From positions 248,001 through 312,000 of the forward strand of contig JABARH010000010.1 in NCBI GenBank assembly GCA_019187665.1: a DNA stretch of 64,000 bases, read 5' to 3'. Source of the stretch: Anaerolineales bacterium (GTDB lineage Bacteria; Chloroflexota; Anaerolineae; Anaerolineales; Villigracilaceae). Shown here piece by piece: positions 25,183 through 33,630 of this stretch (the stretch's first letter is position 1; the number at the start of each line of letters is the position of its first letter). Below the pieces are notes generated by a model, which worked only from the letters and a program-made list of their open reading frames with translations, ran no database searches and had not been told where the DNA came from. Position numbers and translations under genes: made by a program.

Positions 25183-26649
25183 ATGGAAATCCTCAACTAC
25201 ATCAACAACCAATGGATAAAGCCCGACACCACCGAATACTTCGACGTCCTCAACCCCGCCACAGGACAAGTGATCGCCAAGACTCCCCTCGGCACAAAAG
25301 CGGATGTGGAATCGGCGGCGAGGGCGGCGAGTGAGGCGTTGCCTGCGTGGCGGCGGACGCCCGTCAATGACCGCGTGCAGTATTTGTTCAAGTTGCGCAA
25401 TCTCATGCGCGAGAACGCGGACGAGATCGGCAGGCTCATCACGAACGAAGCGGGCAAGACGTTTGAAGAGGCAAAAGCCGAGATGGTGCGCGCGTACGAA
25501 AATATCGAAGTGGCGTGCGGGATGCCGATGATGATGAAGGGCGAATTCGTCGAAGACATTGCTACAGGCATAGACGAGTTGATGATCCGTCAGCCCGTCG
25601 GCGTGTGCGCCACGATCGCGCCGTTCAACTTCCCTGGCATGATCCCGTTTTGGTATCTGCCGTATGCGCTCGCGGCGGGCAACACGTACATTATCAAGCC
25701 GTCTGAAAAAGTTCCGATGACGATGCAGTTCATTATGAAACTCATCGAGCAGGTCGGTTTTCCGAAGGGCGTGGTCAATCTCGTCAACGGCGCAAAGGAT
25801 GTTGTGGATGCGATCCTCGAACACCCCTCCATTCGCGCGGTGACGTTCGTCGGCTCGACCAATGTCGCAAAATATATTTACGCCACCGCCGCCGCGCATG
25901 GCAAACGCGTGCAGGCGCAGGGCGGAGCGAAAAATCCCGTCATCGTTTTGCCCGATGCGGATATGGACATGGCGACGAAGATCATAGCGGACTCCGCCTT
26001 CGGATGCGCGGGACAACGCTGTCTCGCCGTTTCTTTCGCAGTGACAGTTGGTTCAGCCCGCTCGACTTTTAGTGAAGCGATCTGCGACGCCGCCTCGTCG
26101 CGCGTCGTCGGCTACGGACTCGACTCAGGCGTCCAGATGGGACCCGTCATCAACGCCGCGTCGAAGGCGAGAGTCGAGTCGCTGATTGGACTCGGCGTCA
26201 AAGAAGGAGCAAGCCTCCCCGTGGACGGACGCGGGGTTTCCATCCCAGGCTATGAAGCAGGTAATTTCGTGCGTCCGACCATTTTGGCAGACGTCCCGCG
26301 CGGGAGCGAGATCGCCAAGACCGAAATTTTCGGACCCGTGTTGAGTCTCATGCACGTCGAGACTGTTGATGATGCAATTGAGCTGGTCAACAGCGGACAA
26401 TATGGAAATCAGGCGAGCCTGTTCACGTCGTCGGGTTCTGCCGCGCGGAAGTTTCGCTACGAAGCCGAAGCGGGCAACATCGGCATCAACATCGGTGTCG
26501 CCGCGCCGATGGCGTTCTTCCCGTTCAGCGGCTGGAAGGATTCGTTCTTCGGCGATATGCACGGGCAAGGCATGGACGCGGTGGAGTTCTTCACGCAGAA
26601 GAAGGTGGTGGTGGAGAGGTGGCCCAAGGAGTGGAGCAGGAGATTCTAG
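25183..26649 (+). CDS. mmsA: Methylmalonate-semialdehyde dehydrogenase (CoA-acylating)
   Basis: 488-residue ALDH-fold enzyme. Oxidises (methyl)malonate semialdehyde with NAD and CoA to propionyl-/acetyl-CoA and CO2 in valine, beta-alanine and inositol breakdown. MmsA-type marks: [51 protein letters not shown] where ordinary ALDHs have the ELGGK glutamate, catalytic Cys280 in GCAGQRCLA, and the C-terminal [13 protein letters not shown] beta-alanine route with the aminotransferase at 22608 is plausible. Low-complexity arms in opposite orientation flank the gene on both sides. Confidence 0.9.
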   Translation: MEILNYINNQWIKPDTTEYFDVLNPATGQVIAKTPLGTKADVESAARAASEALPAWRRTPVNDRVQYLFKLRNLMRENADEIGRLITNEAGKTFEEAKAEMVRAYENIEVACGMPMMMKGEFVEDIATGIDELMIRQPVGVCATIAPFNFPGMIPFWYLPYALAAGNTYIIKPSEKVPMTMQFIMKLIEQVGFPKGVVNLVNGAKDVVDAILEHPSIRAVTFVGSTNVAKYIYATAAAHGKRVQAQGGAKNPVIVLPDADMDMATKIIADSAFGCAGQRCLAVSFAVTVGSARSTFSEAICDAASSRVVGYGLDSGVQMGPVINAASKARVESLIGLGVKEGASLPVDGRGVSIPGYEAGNFVRPTILADVPRGSEIAKTEIFGPVLSLMHVETVDDAIELVNSGQYGNQASLFTSSGSAARKFRYEAEAGNIGINIGVAAPMAFFPFSGWKDSFFGDMHGQGMDAVEFFTQKKVVVERWPKEWSRRF

Positions 26650-26650
26650 T

Positions 26651-26750
26651 GAGGAGAGGATTAGAGGAATAGAGAATTGAGGAAGAGAGATTGGAGACTG
26701 GAGATTGGAGACTGGAGACTGGGTAAGTGGTAATTGGTAAATGGTAATTG
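26651..26750. repeat. Low-complexity arm, inverted copy of the spacer words
   Basis: GAGGAGAGGATTAGAGGAATAGAGAATTG, then TTGGAGACTGGAG repeats and GGTAATTGGTAAATGGTAATTG. It is the reverse complement, with drift, of the words at 25131-25175 and at 30118-30211. It therefore brackets mmsA on one side and the restriction-modification gene on the other with inverted arms. Confidence 0.7.
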
Positions 26751-26937
26751 CGGTGGTCGAGTAACGCCGCCGTAAGATAGTGTTGTTCCAAGTGTCCACG
26801 GTGGTCGAGTAGGCGGCGTTTGTCCGCCGTATCGAGACCACCACGCCGTAAAGTATTTTTGTTACAAGAGTTTGTATGCGGACTTGTGGTTTCGATACGC
26901 CCCTCAAAGAGCATTCGGGGCTACTCAACCACCGAAA
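26751..26937. repeat. GGTGGTCGAGTA palindromic element, copy 1 (tandem unit)
   Basis: Two units beginning GGTGGTCGAGTA at 26752 and 26800. The second contains CCGTATCGAGACCACC, a core TATTTTTGTTACAAGAGTTTG, TGCGGACTTGTGGTTTCGATACGC, and ends CTACTCAACCACCGAA, the inverse of its start. A second copy lies at 40616-40754. The 312-nt space 26650-26961 holds only repeats. Confidence 0.8.
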
Positions 26938-26961
26938 TAGAATGGAGACTCGAAATCAATC

Positions 26962-29934
26962 ATGTCAAACCATGTAAAAAGCTCCGCCCCTGCGATCGTG
27001 CATAAACTCGTTGAGACCTTCGAGCAGAATTTGGATTCGTATCGTTCGACCAAGAACGAGACGGAGTTGCGCCGCGAGTTTTTGGATAAGTTTTTCACGG
27101 CATTGGGCTGGGACGTTGCCAACGAGAAAGCTTACGACGAAGCGGGCAAGGAAGTGGTGCATGAATTTTCGGTGGAGATTTCGGGTCAGCAGAAGAAAGC
27201 GGACTACGCCTTCCGCGTGGGGCGTGGGGACAAGTTCGATTTTTTGGTCGAGGCGAAGAAGCCGTCGGTGAAGATCGAATCGAATCAGGATGCGGCGTTT
27301 CAGATCCGCAGGTATGGATGGAGCGCGAAACTTCCGATCAATATCCTCACGGACTTCGAGCATTTCGCCGTGTACGATTGCCGCGCCAAACCGAGTTACA
27401 ACGACAAGGCGGCGACGGGACGCATCCTGCTCATCCATTACAAGGAGTATGTGGAGCGCTGGGATGAGATCGCTTCGATCTTTTCGCCCGAAGCGGTGCG
27501 GCAGGGATCGTTCGCCAGGTATGCCGAAGGGACGAAAAAGAAGCGAGGCACCGCGGACGTTGACGACGCCTTCCTGCAGGAGATCGAACGCTGGCGCGAA
27601 CTGCTGGCGAAGAATATCGCCTTGCGGAACGAAGAGATTGACATCGCAGGTTTGAATTACACCGTGCAGATGACGATTGACCGCATCGTCTTTTTGCGCA
27701 TCTGCGAGGAGCGCGGGATCGAGCCTGAGAATCAGTTGCTCGATCTTTTAACCCCCTCCGCCTTCGGCACCTCCCCCAAATTCGACAAGAGTAATTCTGG
27801 CTCGGATTCAAAGGCTGGCGTCGAATTTGGGGGAGGACGGGAGGGGGTCGTGTATCGAGAATTATGCGAGTTATTCAAACGCGCCGACACGAAATATAAC
27901 TCTGGCTTGTTCCACTTCAAGCAGGAGAAAGAACAGGCGAGCCGCGCCGATGACTTGACCCTCGGACTCGACATTGACGACAAGGTCTTGAAAGACATCA
28001 TCTCGAATTTGTATTATCCGAAAAGCCCGTATGCGTTCTTGTACATCCCCGCCGATATTTTGGGACAGGTGTACGAGCGTTTCCTCGGCAAGGTGATTCG
28101 ACTCACAGCGGGGCATAACGCCAAAGTGGAGGAGAAGCCCGAAGTCCGCAAGGCGGGAGGCGTGTACTACACTCCGACATATATCGTGGATTACATCGTC
28201 AAGAATACGGTAGGACAAATTGTCAATTTGTCCACGCCCGCGAAAGTTGCGAAACTCAAAATCGTGGACCCCGCCTGCGGTTCGGGGACGTTCCTGCTCG
28301 GCGCCTATCAATTCTTGCTGGACTGGCATTTGAATTGGTATGTGAATGACGACGCGGAGAAGTGGGAAAAATCAAAGGCGATCTGGAAAGTGGAAAGTGG
28401 ATACAAACTCACGACGAGCAAGAAGAAAGAGATTTTGCTCAATAACATTCACGGCGTGGACATTGACGCGCAAGCCGTGGAAGTGACCAAACTCTCGCTG
28501 TTGCTCAAAGTGTTGGAAAACGCCAGCGGACAACTGGGACTCGGCATGGAGCGCGTCCTGCCCGATTTGGGAAACAACATCAAATGTGGCAACTCGCTGA
28601 TCGGATTCGATTATTTCGAGGGACAGTTATCGCCCGACGAAGAAGAGCGGGCAAGGGTGAATCCCTTTGATTGGAAGAATGAATTCAAGGATGTATTTGC
28701 GAAAGGCGGGTTCGACGCCGTGATTGGAAATCCGCCGTATGGAGCATACCTTTACGAAAACGACAAAAACTATATCGTCTCCAACTATGTATGCCAAAAT
28801 TATCAACTGGATACTTATCTGCTCTTCTTAGAGAGGGCAATAAAAAATCTTCTGAGGGAAAACGGTTGTTTTGGGATGATTATCCCTAACCCGTGGATAA
28901 CAAATTTACTTCAAACGTCTACTCGAAAATTTGTGGTTGAAAGTACCAGGGTAAGTGAAATCGTTCATTTCACCTTCCCCGTTTTCAAAAAAGTTACTGT
29001 TGACACACAAGTTGTTATCCTTCAAAAAGGTTTGCAGAAACAATGGAAACCAGCAGCAACGATTGTTGATGATCCAGAAGATTTGATTACTGGTGAGAAT
29101 ATCACTAGGATTATTCATGACCAAGACAAATGGCGTGCGCTCAGTGGCAATGTCATAAACATTTTCATGACAGAGAAAGACCTTGCTGTGGCAGAGCAAG
29201 TGAAGAGAGTGTCTGTTGAACTGCAATCTTTGTTTGAGATAAATGTGGGAATTAAGCCATATCAAACTGGTAAAGGAGTTCCTCCACAATCGAAGCAGAC
29301 AGTTGAGAATAGACCTTTTGATAGCGATAGAAAAAAGGGTTCATCGTTCAGACTCTATCTTCGTGGTAGTGATATTAAACGCTATGAAATCAACCCTCTT
29401 GAACCCCGATACATAAAGTATGGAGTTTGGTTAGCCGAGCCACGCCCAGCAGCCAACTTCGATGCGCCAGAAAAGATAGTAATGAGGCAAACAGGCGACA
29501 GTATTGTTGCGGCACTTGATGTTGAGCAATATCTTTGTCTAAATAATATGCATGTGATTGTTCCTAAGGATATTTCGCATTCAGTCAAATATGTTCTTGG
29601 TGTTCTAAATTCAAATCTGGTAAATTGGTATTACCATTCTTTAAATCCTGAATTGGGCGAAGCACTCGCAGAAGTTAAAAAGACAAATGTAGCCAAACTC
29701 CCCATCCACACCATCAACTTCAGCGATCCCGCCGAAAAAGCCCAGCACGACAAAATGGTCTCGCTGGTCGAAGCGATGCTGGCTTTGCACAAGTCGCTGG
29801 CGGCGGCGCAGAGTCCCGCCGAGAAGGAGCGTCTCGAACGGCAGATCCAGGTCACAGACAAGGAGATCGATTCGCTGGTCTATGAGTTGTATGGACTCAC
29901 AGAAGAGGAGATAAAGATCGTGGAGGAAGAATGA
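26962..29934 (+). CDS. Single-chain restriction-modification enzyme (type IIG/IIL-like)
   Basis: 990 residues. N-terminal PD-(D/E)XK nuclease: Asp93, Glu97 and Lys99 in DFLVEAK, after ALGWD and KKADYAF. A helical linker follows, then an Eco57I-like N6-adenine methyltransferase: GVYYTPTYIVDYIV, SAM motif DPACGSGTFL (Asp436), HGVDIDAQAVEVTKLSL, and catalytic NPPY (Asn590-Tyr593). A target-recognition domain (about 600-915) and a coiled-coil end follow. One chain would methylate and cut phage or foreign DNA. Two oddities: a palindromic element is read in frame at residues 264-296, and the recognition part is far more AT-rich than the rest. No separate specificity subunit nearby. Confidence 0.87.
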   Translation: MSNHVKSSAPAIVHKLVETFEQNLDSYRSTKNETELRREFLDKFFTALGWDVANEKAYDEAGKEVVHEFSVEISGQQKKADYAFRVGRGDKFDFLVEAKKPSVKIESNQDAAFQIRRYGWSAKLPINILTDFEHFAVYDCRAKPSYNDKAATGRILLIHYKEYVERWDEIASIFSPEAVRQGSFARYAEGTKKKRGTADVDDAFLQEIERWRELLAKNIALRNEEIDIAGLNYTVQMTIDRIVFLRICEERGIEPENQLLDLLTPSAFGTSPKFDKSNSGSDSKAGVEFGGGREGVVYRELCELFKRADTKYNSGLFHFKQEKEQASRADDLTLGLDIDDKVLKDIISNLYYPKSPYAFLYIPADILGQVYERFLGKVIRLTAGHNAKVEEKPEVRKAGGVYYTPTYIVDYIVKNTVGQIVNLSTPAKVAKLKIVDPACGSGTFLLGAYQFLLDWHLNWYVNDDAEKWEKSKAIWKVESGYKLTTSKKKEILLNNIHGVDIDAQAVEVTKLSLLLKVLENASGQLGLGMERVLPDLGNNIKCGNSLIGFDYFEGQLSPDEEERARVNPFDWKNEFKDVFAKGGFDAVIGNPPYGAYLYENDKNYIVSNYVCQNYQLDTYLLFLERAIKNLLRENGCFGMIIPNPWITNLLQTSTRKFVVESTRVSEIVHFTFPVFKKVTVDTQVVILQKGLQKQWKPAATIVDDPEDLITGENITRIIHDQDKWRALSGNVINIFMTEKDLAVAEQVKRVSVELQSLFEINVGIKPYQTGKGVPPQSKQTVENRPFDSDRKKGSSFRLYLRGSDIKRYEINPLEPRYIKYGVWLAEPRPAANFDAPEKIVMRQTGDSIVAALDVEQYLCLNNMHVIVPKDISHSVKYVLGVLNSNLVNWYYHSLNPELGEALAEVKKTNVAKLPIHTINFSDPAEKAQHDKMVSLVEAMLALHKSLAAAQSPAEKERLERQIQVTDKEIDSLVYELYGLTEEEIKIVEEE
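27751..27848. repeat. 98-bp palindromic element inside the restriction-modification gene
   Basis: Outer arms ACCCCCTCC (27751-27759) and GGAGGGGGT (27840-27848); inner perfect 17-bp arms CCTCCCCCAAATTCGAC (27770-27786) and GTCGAATTTGGGGGAGG (27820-27836) around a 33-nt loop. It is translated as a Gly/Ser/Lys-rich stretch between LLDLL and YRELCELF with the frame kept. Confidence 0.85.
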
Positions 29935-29939
29935 CCGTC

Positions 29940-30211
29940 CACGAATTATTCACGAATACTCGAATGAGCGACTCAAATTCGTGCATTCGTGGTCATATTC
30001 GTGGATGGGCGTGAACGAGCGGGGCTGAAGCACAAGGCTTTAGCCCCGCCGAACCCGAACCGAAACGAAACGACTCCATTGGAAACCCAACCTTCGACCT
30101 TCAACTTTCGACCACCCTCAATTACCACTTACCAATTCTCTAATCCTCTAATCCTCTAATTCTCTAATTCTCTAATTCTCGCAATCTCCAATCTCCAGTC
30201 TCTAATCTCTC
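29940..30211. repeat. ATTCGTG words and composite spacer repeat, copy 2
   Basis: 29940-30006 holds inverted CACGAAT/ATTCGTG words. From 30013 comes AACGAGCGGGGCTGAAG with arms GGGGCTGAAGC (30021-30031) and GCTTTAGCCCC (30036-30046), then CCTTCGACCTTCAAC (30091-), CAATTACCACTTACCAATTC (30119-), TCTAATCC repeats and CAATCTCCAATCTCCAGTC. Same block order as 24951-25175. No gene in the 295-nt space. Confidence 0.75.
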
Positions 30212-30229
30212 TCTCCCACAAGGAATCTT

Positions 30230-31585
30230 ATGAACTACACCAACGCCCTCAACTACTCGAACACCTGGCTCGACATCATCAAACAAGACAACTTTCCTCA
30301 ACAAGACCAAGCCAAATGGATCATCGAAGAATCCAAAACCAACTTCGCCGAACATTTCAATCGCGGCTGGCTGGAATATCGCAAGTCCGTGACCGAGGCG
30401 GGCGATTGGGCCGCGGTGGAATGGACGGGCTCAGGGGCCATCTTCAAGGACGTGCTTGGCCGCGAGTATCTCGACTGCCTTGGAGGCTTCGGCATGCTGG
30501 ACCTCGGCTGGAGTCACCCCGAAGTGGTCGCGGCGGTGAAAGCCCAACTCGAACGCTCGCCCATGCCCTCGCAGGAATTGATAGACCCCCTGCGCGGCGT
30601 ACTGGCAAAACTGCTCGCAGAGATCACGCCTGGCGATCTAAAATACAGCTGGTTCGCGGCCAGCGGCACGGAGTCCATCGAAGCCGCGCTCAAGATCGCA
30701 AAACTTTACACGGGCAGGTCGGCCTTCATCGTGGCGGTCAAAGCCTTCCACGGCAAGACGATGGGTTCGCTCTCCATGCTGGGTAAATCCGATTATCGCG
30801 CGCCGATGGGGCCGATGTACGCTGGGCAGGTCTACCACGTCCCGTTTGGCGACGCGGAGGCGGTGGAGCGTCAACTCGAAATTTGCGACAAGGTCGGGAT
30901 TCCCGTCGCGGGCGTGTTATTCGAGCCGATTCAAGGAGAAGCGGGCGCCATCGTCCCGCCCGACGACTTTTGGCCGCGCGTCCGCGCCGCGACGAAAAAA
31001 TACGGCGCGCTGCTCATCGCCGACGAAGTGCAAACCGGCCTTGGCCGGACGGGCAAACTGTGGGGCATCGAGCATTGGAACGTGGTCCCCGACATTCTCG
31101 CCGTTGCCAAATCCCTCGGCGGCGGCGTGATGCCCGTCAGCGCGGTGACCACCACCGAAGAAATTTTCAAGCCCATGATGTATCCGAATCCGTTCATGCA
31201 CACCACCACCACCGGCGGCGGCGCGCTGGCCTGCGCCGCGGCGATCGCGGCCATCCACACTACGCTGCGCGAACGTCTCTGGGAACAGGCCGCGCAGAAA
31301 GGCGAATATTTAATGTCCAACTTGCAGAAATTCGCCGCGCAATATCCGCAAATTTATGAGAAAATAACAGGCAAAGGTCTTTTGATCGGCATGCACTTCC
31401 AGTCGCCAGAGATCGGCTACCAGGTGGCCGCGGGGCTTTTCAAGCGCGGCGTTTTGGTCGCAGGCACCTTGACCAGCGCCCAAACCGTCCGCATCGAACC
31501 GCCGCTGGTGATCACAAGAGAGCAGCTGGACACACTGCTGGAACGCCTCGGCGGCGCGCTTGGCGAGATCGCAGCGTCAATGTAA
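30230..31585 (+). CDS. patA: Putrescine aminotransferase (class III)
   Basis: 451-residue PLP enzyme converting putrescine plus 2-oxoglutarate to 4-aminobutyraldehyde. It has the YgjG/PatA-type signature: LDCLGGFGMLDLGWSHPEVV, PMPSQELIDPLRGVLAKLLA, ASGTESIEAALKIAK, AFHGKTMGSLS, HVPFGDAEAVE, ADEVQTGLGRTGKLW and Lys294 in ILAVAKSLGGGVMP. It lies 22 nt before the polyamine importer genes, which supports the substrate. Start preceded by CACAAGGAATCTT (AAGGA site). Confidence 0.88.
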   Translation: MNYTNALNYSNTWLDIIKQDNFPQQDQAKWIIEESKTNFAEHFNRGWLEYRKSVTEAGDWAAVEWTGSGAIFKDVLGREYLDCLGGFGMLDLGWSHPEVVAAVKAQLERSPMPSQELIDPLRGVLAKLLAEITPGDLKYSWFAASGTESIEAALKIAKLYTGRSAFIVAVKAFHGKTMGSLSMLGKSDYRAPMGPMYAGQVYHVPFGDAEAVERQLEICDKVGIPVAGVLFEPIQGEAGAIVPPDDFWPRVRAATKKYGALLIADEVQTGLGRTGKLWGIEHWNVVPDILAVAKSLGGGVMPVSAVTTTEEIFKPMMYPNPFMHTTTTGGGALACAAAIAAIHTTLRERLWEQAAQKGEYLMSNLQKFAAQYPQIYEKITGKGLLIGMHFQSPEIGYQVAAGLFKRGVLVAGTLTSAQTVRIEPPLVITREQLDTLLERLGGALGEIAASM

Positions 31586-31607
31586 ATTCGCACAAAGGAG
31601 AAACAGG

Positions 31608-32708
31608 ATGGCAGGTGAATTTGCAATTGAAATGAAGGATGTCCTCAAGCAATTCGTCACCCCGGAGGGCGGAATTCTCCCCGCGGTGGACCACGTGGAC
31701 ATGCAGATCCAGGACGGGGAATTCTTTTCCCTGCTCGGACCGTCGGGCTGCGGCAAAACCACTTCGCTGCGCATGATCGCCGGGTTCGAACTGCCCACCT
31801 CCGGCAGCATTCTGATTCGCGGCAAAGAAATGAGCCAGGTTCCGGCGCATCTTCGCCCGGTCAACACGGTCTTCCAGCAATACGCCCTCTTTCCGCACAT
31901 GACCGTCGAACAGAACATCGGCTTTGGGTTGGAGATGAAAGGCGTCGGAAAAGCCGAACGCGCAAAACGGGTCGCCGAAGCGCTCGAAATGGTGCGCCTG
32001 CCCGGCATGGCCCTGCGCCGCACAAAGCAACTCTCCGGCGGGCAGCAACAGCGCATCGCCCTGGCCCGCGCGCTGGTCAATAAACCCGAAGTGCTGCTCC
32101 TGGATGAGCCGCTCGGCGCGCTCGATCTAAAACTCCGCAAAGAAATGCAGCTGGAACTTAAGACCCTCCAGCGCGAAGTGGGCATCACCTTCATCTATGT
32201 CACGCACGACCAGGAAGAGGCGCTCACCATGTCCGACCGCATCGCCGTCATGAACAAAGGCCGCGCCCTCCAGGTGGGATTGCCGGAGGAGATCTACGAA
32301 CGCCCCGCCGACAAATTTGTGGCCGACTTCATCGGCGAAACCAATTTCCTCGACGGCTCCGTCCTCGGCCAGTCAGGCTCCACCGTGGAAATTGACCTGC
32401 CGGGCTGCGGTCTCGCCCGCGTCGAATCGAGCCGCACCTTCACCCGCGGCCAGCCGGTAACCATCACCGTGCGTCCCGAAAGACTGCACCTGAACGAACC
32501 CTTCGAAAATGGAAATAACTTGAAGGGCCGCGTGGAAGAGGTGATCTACATCGGCACGGATACGCAATACGGCGTGCGCTTCAGCGAGAGGCACAAGGTG
32601 CGCGTCCGTGAGCAAAACGCCACACAGGCGCAAAAAGAGATCGCCCGCCGGGGCGACGAAGTGATCGTCTCCTTCACGAGCGCCTCGCCGCGCCTGCTGA
32701 CCGAATAA
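31608..32708 (+). CDS. potA: Spermidine/putrescine ABC transporter ATPase PotA
   Basis: 366 residues, cytoplasmic ATPase that drives polyamine import. Walker A GPSGCGKTT (44-52), Q-loop VFQQYALFPHMTV, signature LSGGQQQRIALARAL, Walker B LLLDEPLGALD, H-loop THDQEEALTMSD, and a C-terminal TOBE-like regulatory domain. ATG at 31608 chosen for its AAAGGAG site; the frame extends upstream into the patA gene. Followed by PotB after 10 nt. Confidence 0.93.
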   Translation: MAGEFAIEMKDVLKQFVTPEGGILPAVDHVDMQIQDGEFFSLLGPSGCGKTTSLRMIAGFELPTSGSILIRGKEMSQVPAHLRPVNTVFQQYALFPHMTVEQNIGFGLEMKGVGKAERAKRVAEALEMVRLPGMALRRTKQLSGGQQQRIALARALVNKPEVLLLDEPLGALDLKLRKEMQLELKTLQREVGITFIYVTHDQEEALTMSDRIAVMNKGRALQVGLPEEIYERPADKFVADFIGETNFLDGSVLGQSGSTVEIDLPGCGLARVESSRTFTRGQPVTITVRPERLHLNEPFENGNNLKGRVEEVIYIGTDTQYGVRFSERHKVRVREQNATQAQKEIARRGDEVIVSFTSASPRLLTE

Positions 32709-32718
32709 GGCGGTTGCC

Positions 32719-33630
32719 ATGCTCAACTTTTTTCGCGGAAATAAAAAACGTCAGTTGTTCGGCCTCATCAGTCCGGGCGCGTTATGGATCCTGCTTTTCT
32801 TCAACCTGCCCCTGCTGATCATGCTCTTCATCAGCTTTGCCGAACGCGGCCGCACCGGGGGAATCGCCAGCCCGGTCGTGTATACCCTCGAAAATTACAA
32901 ACAGTTCTTCAATGCCTGCGTTTCTCAATACGCCGGTCCGCAGTGCGACCCCTTTTTGTACCTGGGCATCTTCGGCAGCTCGGTACGCATCGCGTTCGTC
33001 GTCACCTTCTTCTGCATCCTCGCGGGCTATCCGCTGGCATATTTCATGGCCAGGCAAAAACCCCTCTGGCGCGACACCCTGATGCTGCTGGTTATCATCC
33101 CCTTTTGGACAAATTTCCTTGTGCGCACCTACGCCTTGAAGACGGTCATGTCGGGGGAGGGGTTGATCAATACCATCTTGATGAACCTGGGGTTGATCTC
33201 TGCCCCGCTCGAAATGATGTTCAATGAATTTGGCGTGATCGTCGGGCTGGTGTATGGCTACCTTCCGTTCGCGGTGCTGCCCATGTACACCTCTGTTGAA
33301 AAATTCGATCACAGCCTGATGGAAGCCGCCGCCGACCTGGGCGCCCCCCCGTCGCGCGCCTTCTGGCGCGTCATGCTGCCGATGACCATGCCCGGCGTGA
33401 TCGCCGCGCTCGTTCTGGTATTCGTACCGGTGGTGGGCGCGTTCATCACCCCCGATATCATGGGCGGCGGCAAGGTGGAAATGATCGGCACGCTGATCAA
33501 CCGTCAGTTCGGCGTGGCGCGCAACTGGCCCTTCGGTTCGGCCATGTCGCTCATCCTCATGGTGCTGGTGCTGCTCGGCGTGATCTACTACTTCCGCTCA
33601 AGCAGTGAAGAGACACGGAGGGCGATGTGA
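32719..33630 (+). CDS. potB: Polyamine ABC transporter permease PotB
   Basis: 303 residues, six membrane segments. Binding-protein-dependent permease with the EAA loop EAAADLGAPPSRAFWRVMLPMTMPG that contacts PotA, and the PotB-type N-terminus LISPGALWILLFFNLPLLIMLFISF (broken here only by its length). Cysteine-containing outer loop between TM1 and TM2. Overlaps potC by 4 nt (ATGA at 33627). Confidence 0.92.
   Translation: MLNFFRGNKKRQLFGLISPGALWILLFFNLPLLIMLFISFAERGRTGGIASPVVYTLENYKQFFNACVSQYAGPQCDPFLYLGIFGSSVRIAFVVTFFCILAGYPLAYFMARQKPLWRDTLMLLVIIPFWTNFLVRTYALKTVMSGEGLINTILMNLGLISAPLEMMFNEFGVIVGLVYGYLPFAVLPMYTSVEKFDHSLMEAAADLGAPPSRAFWRVMLPMTMPGVIAALVLVFVPVVGAFITPDIMGGGKVEMIGTLINRQFGVARNWPFGSAMSLILMVLVLLGVIYYFRSSSEETRRAM

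Noticed and set aside
26651..30211. Complete transposon carrying the restriction-modification gene
   Set aside because: Inverted arms are present, but there is no transposase, no clean terminal repeats and no target duplication visible.
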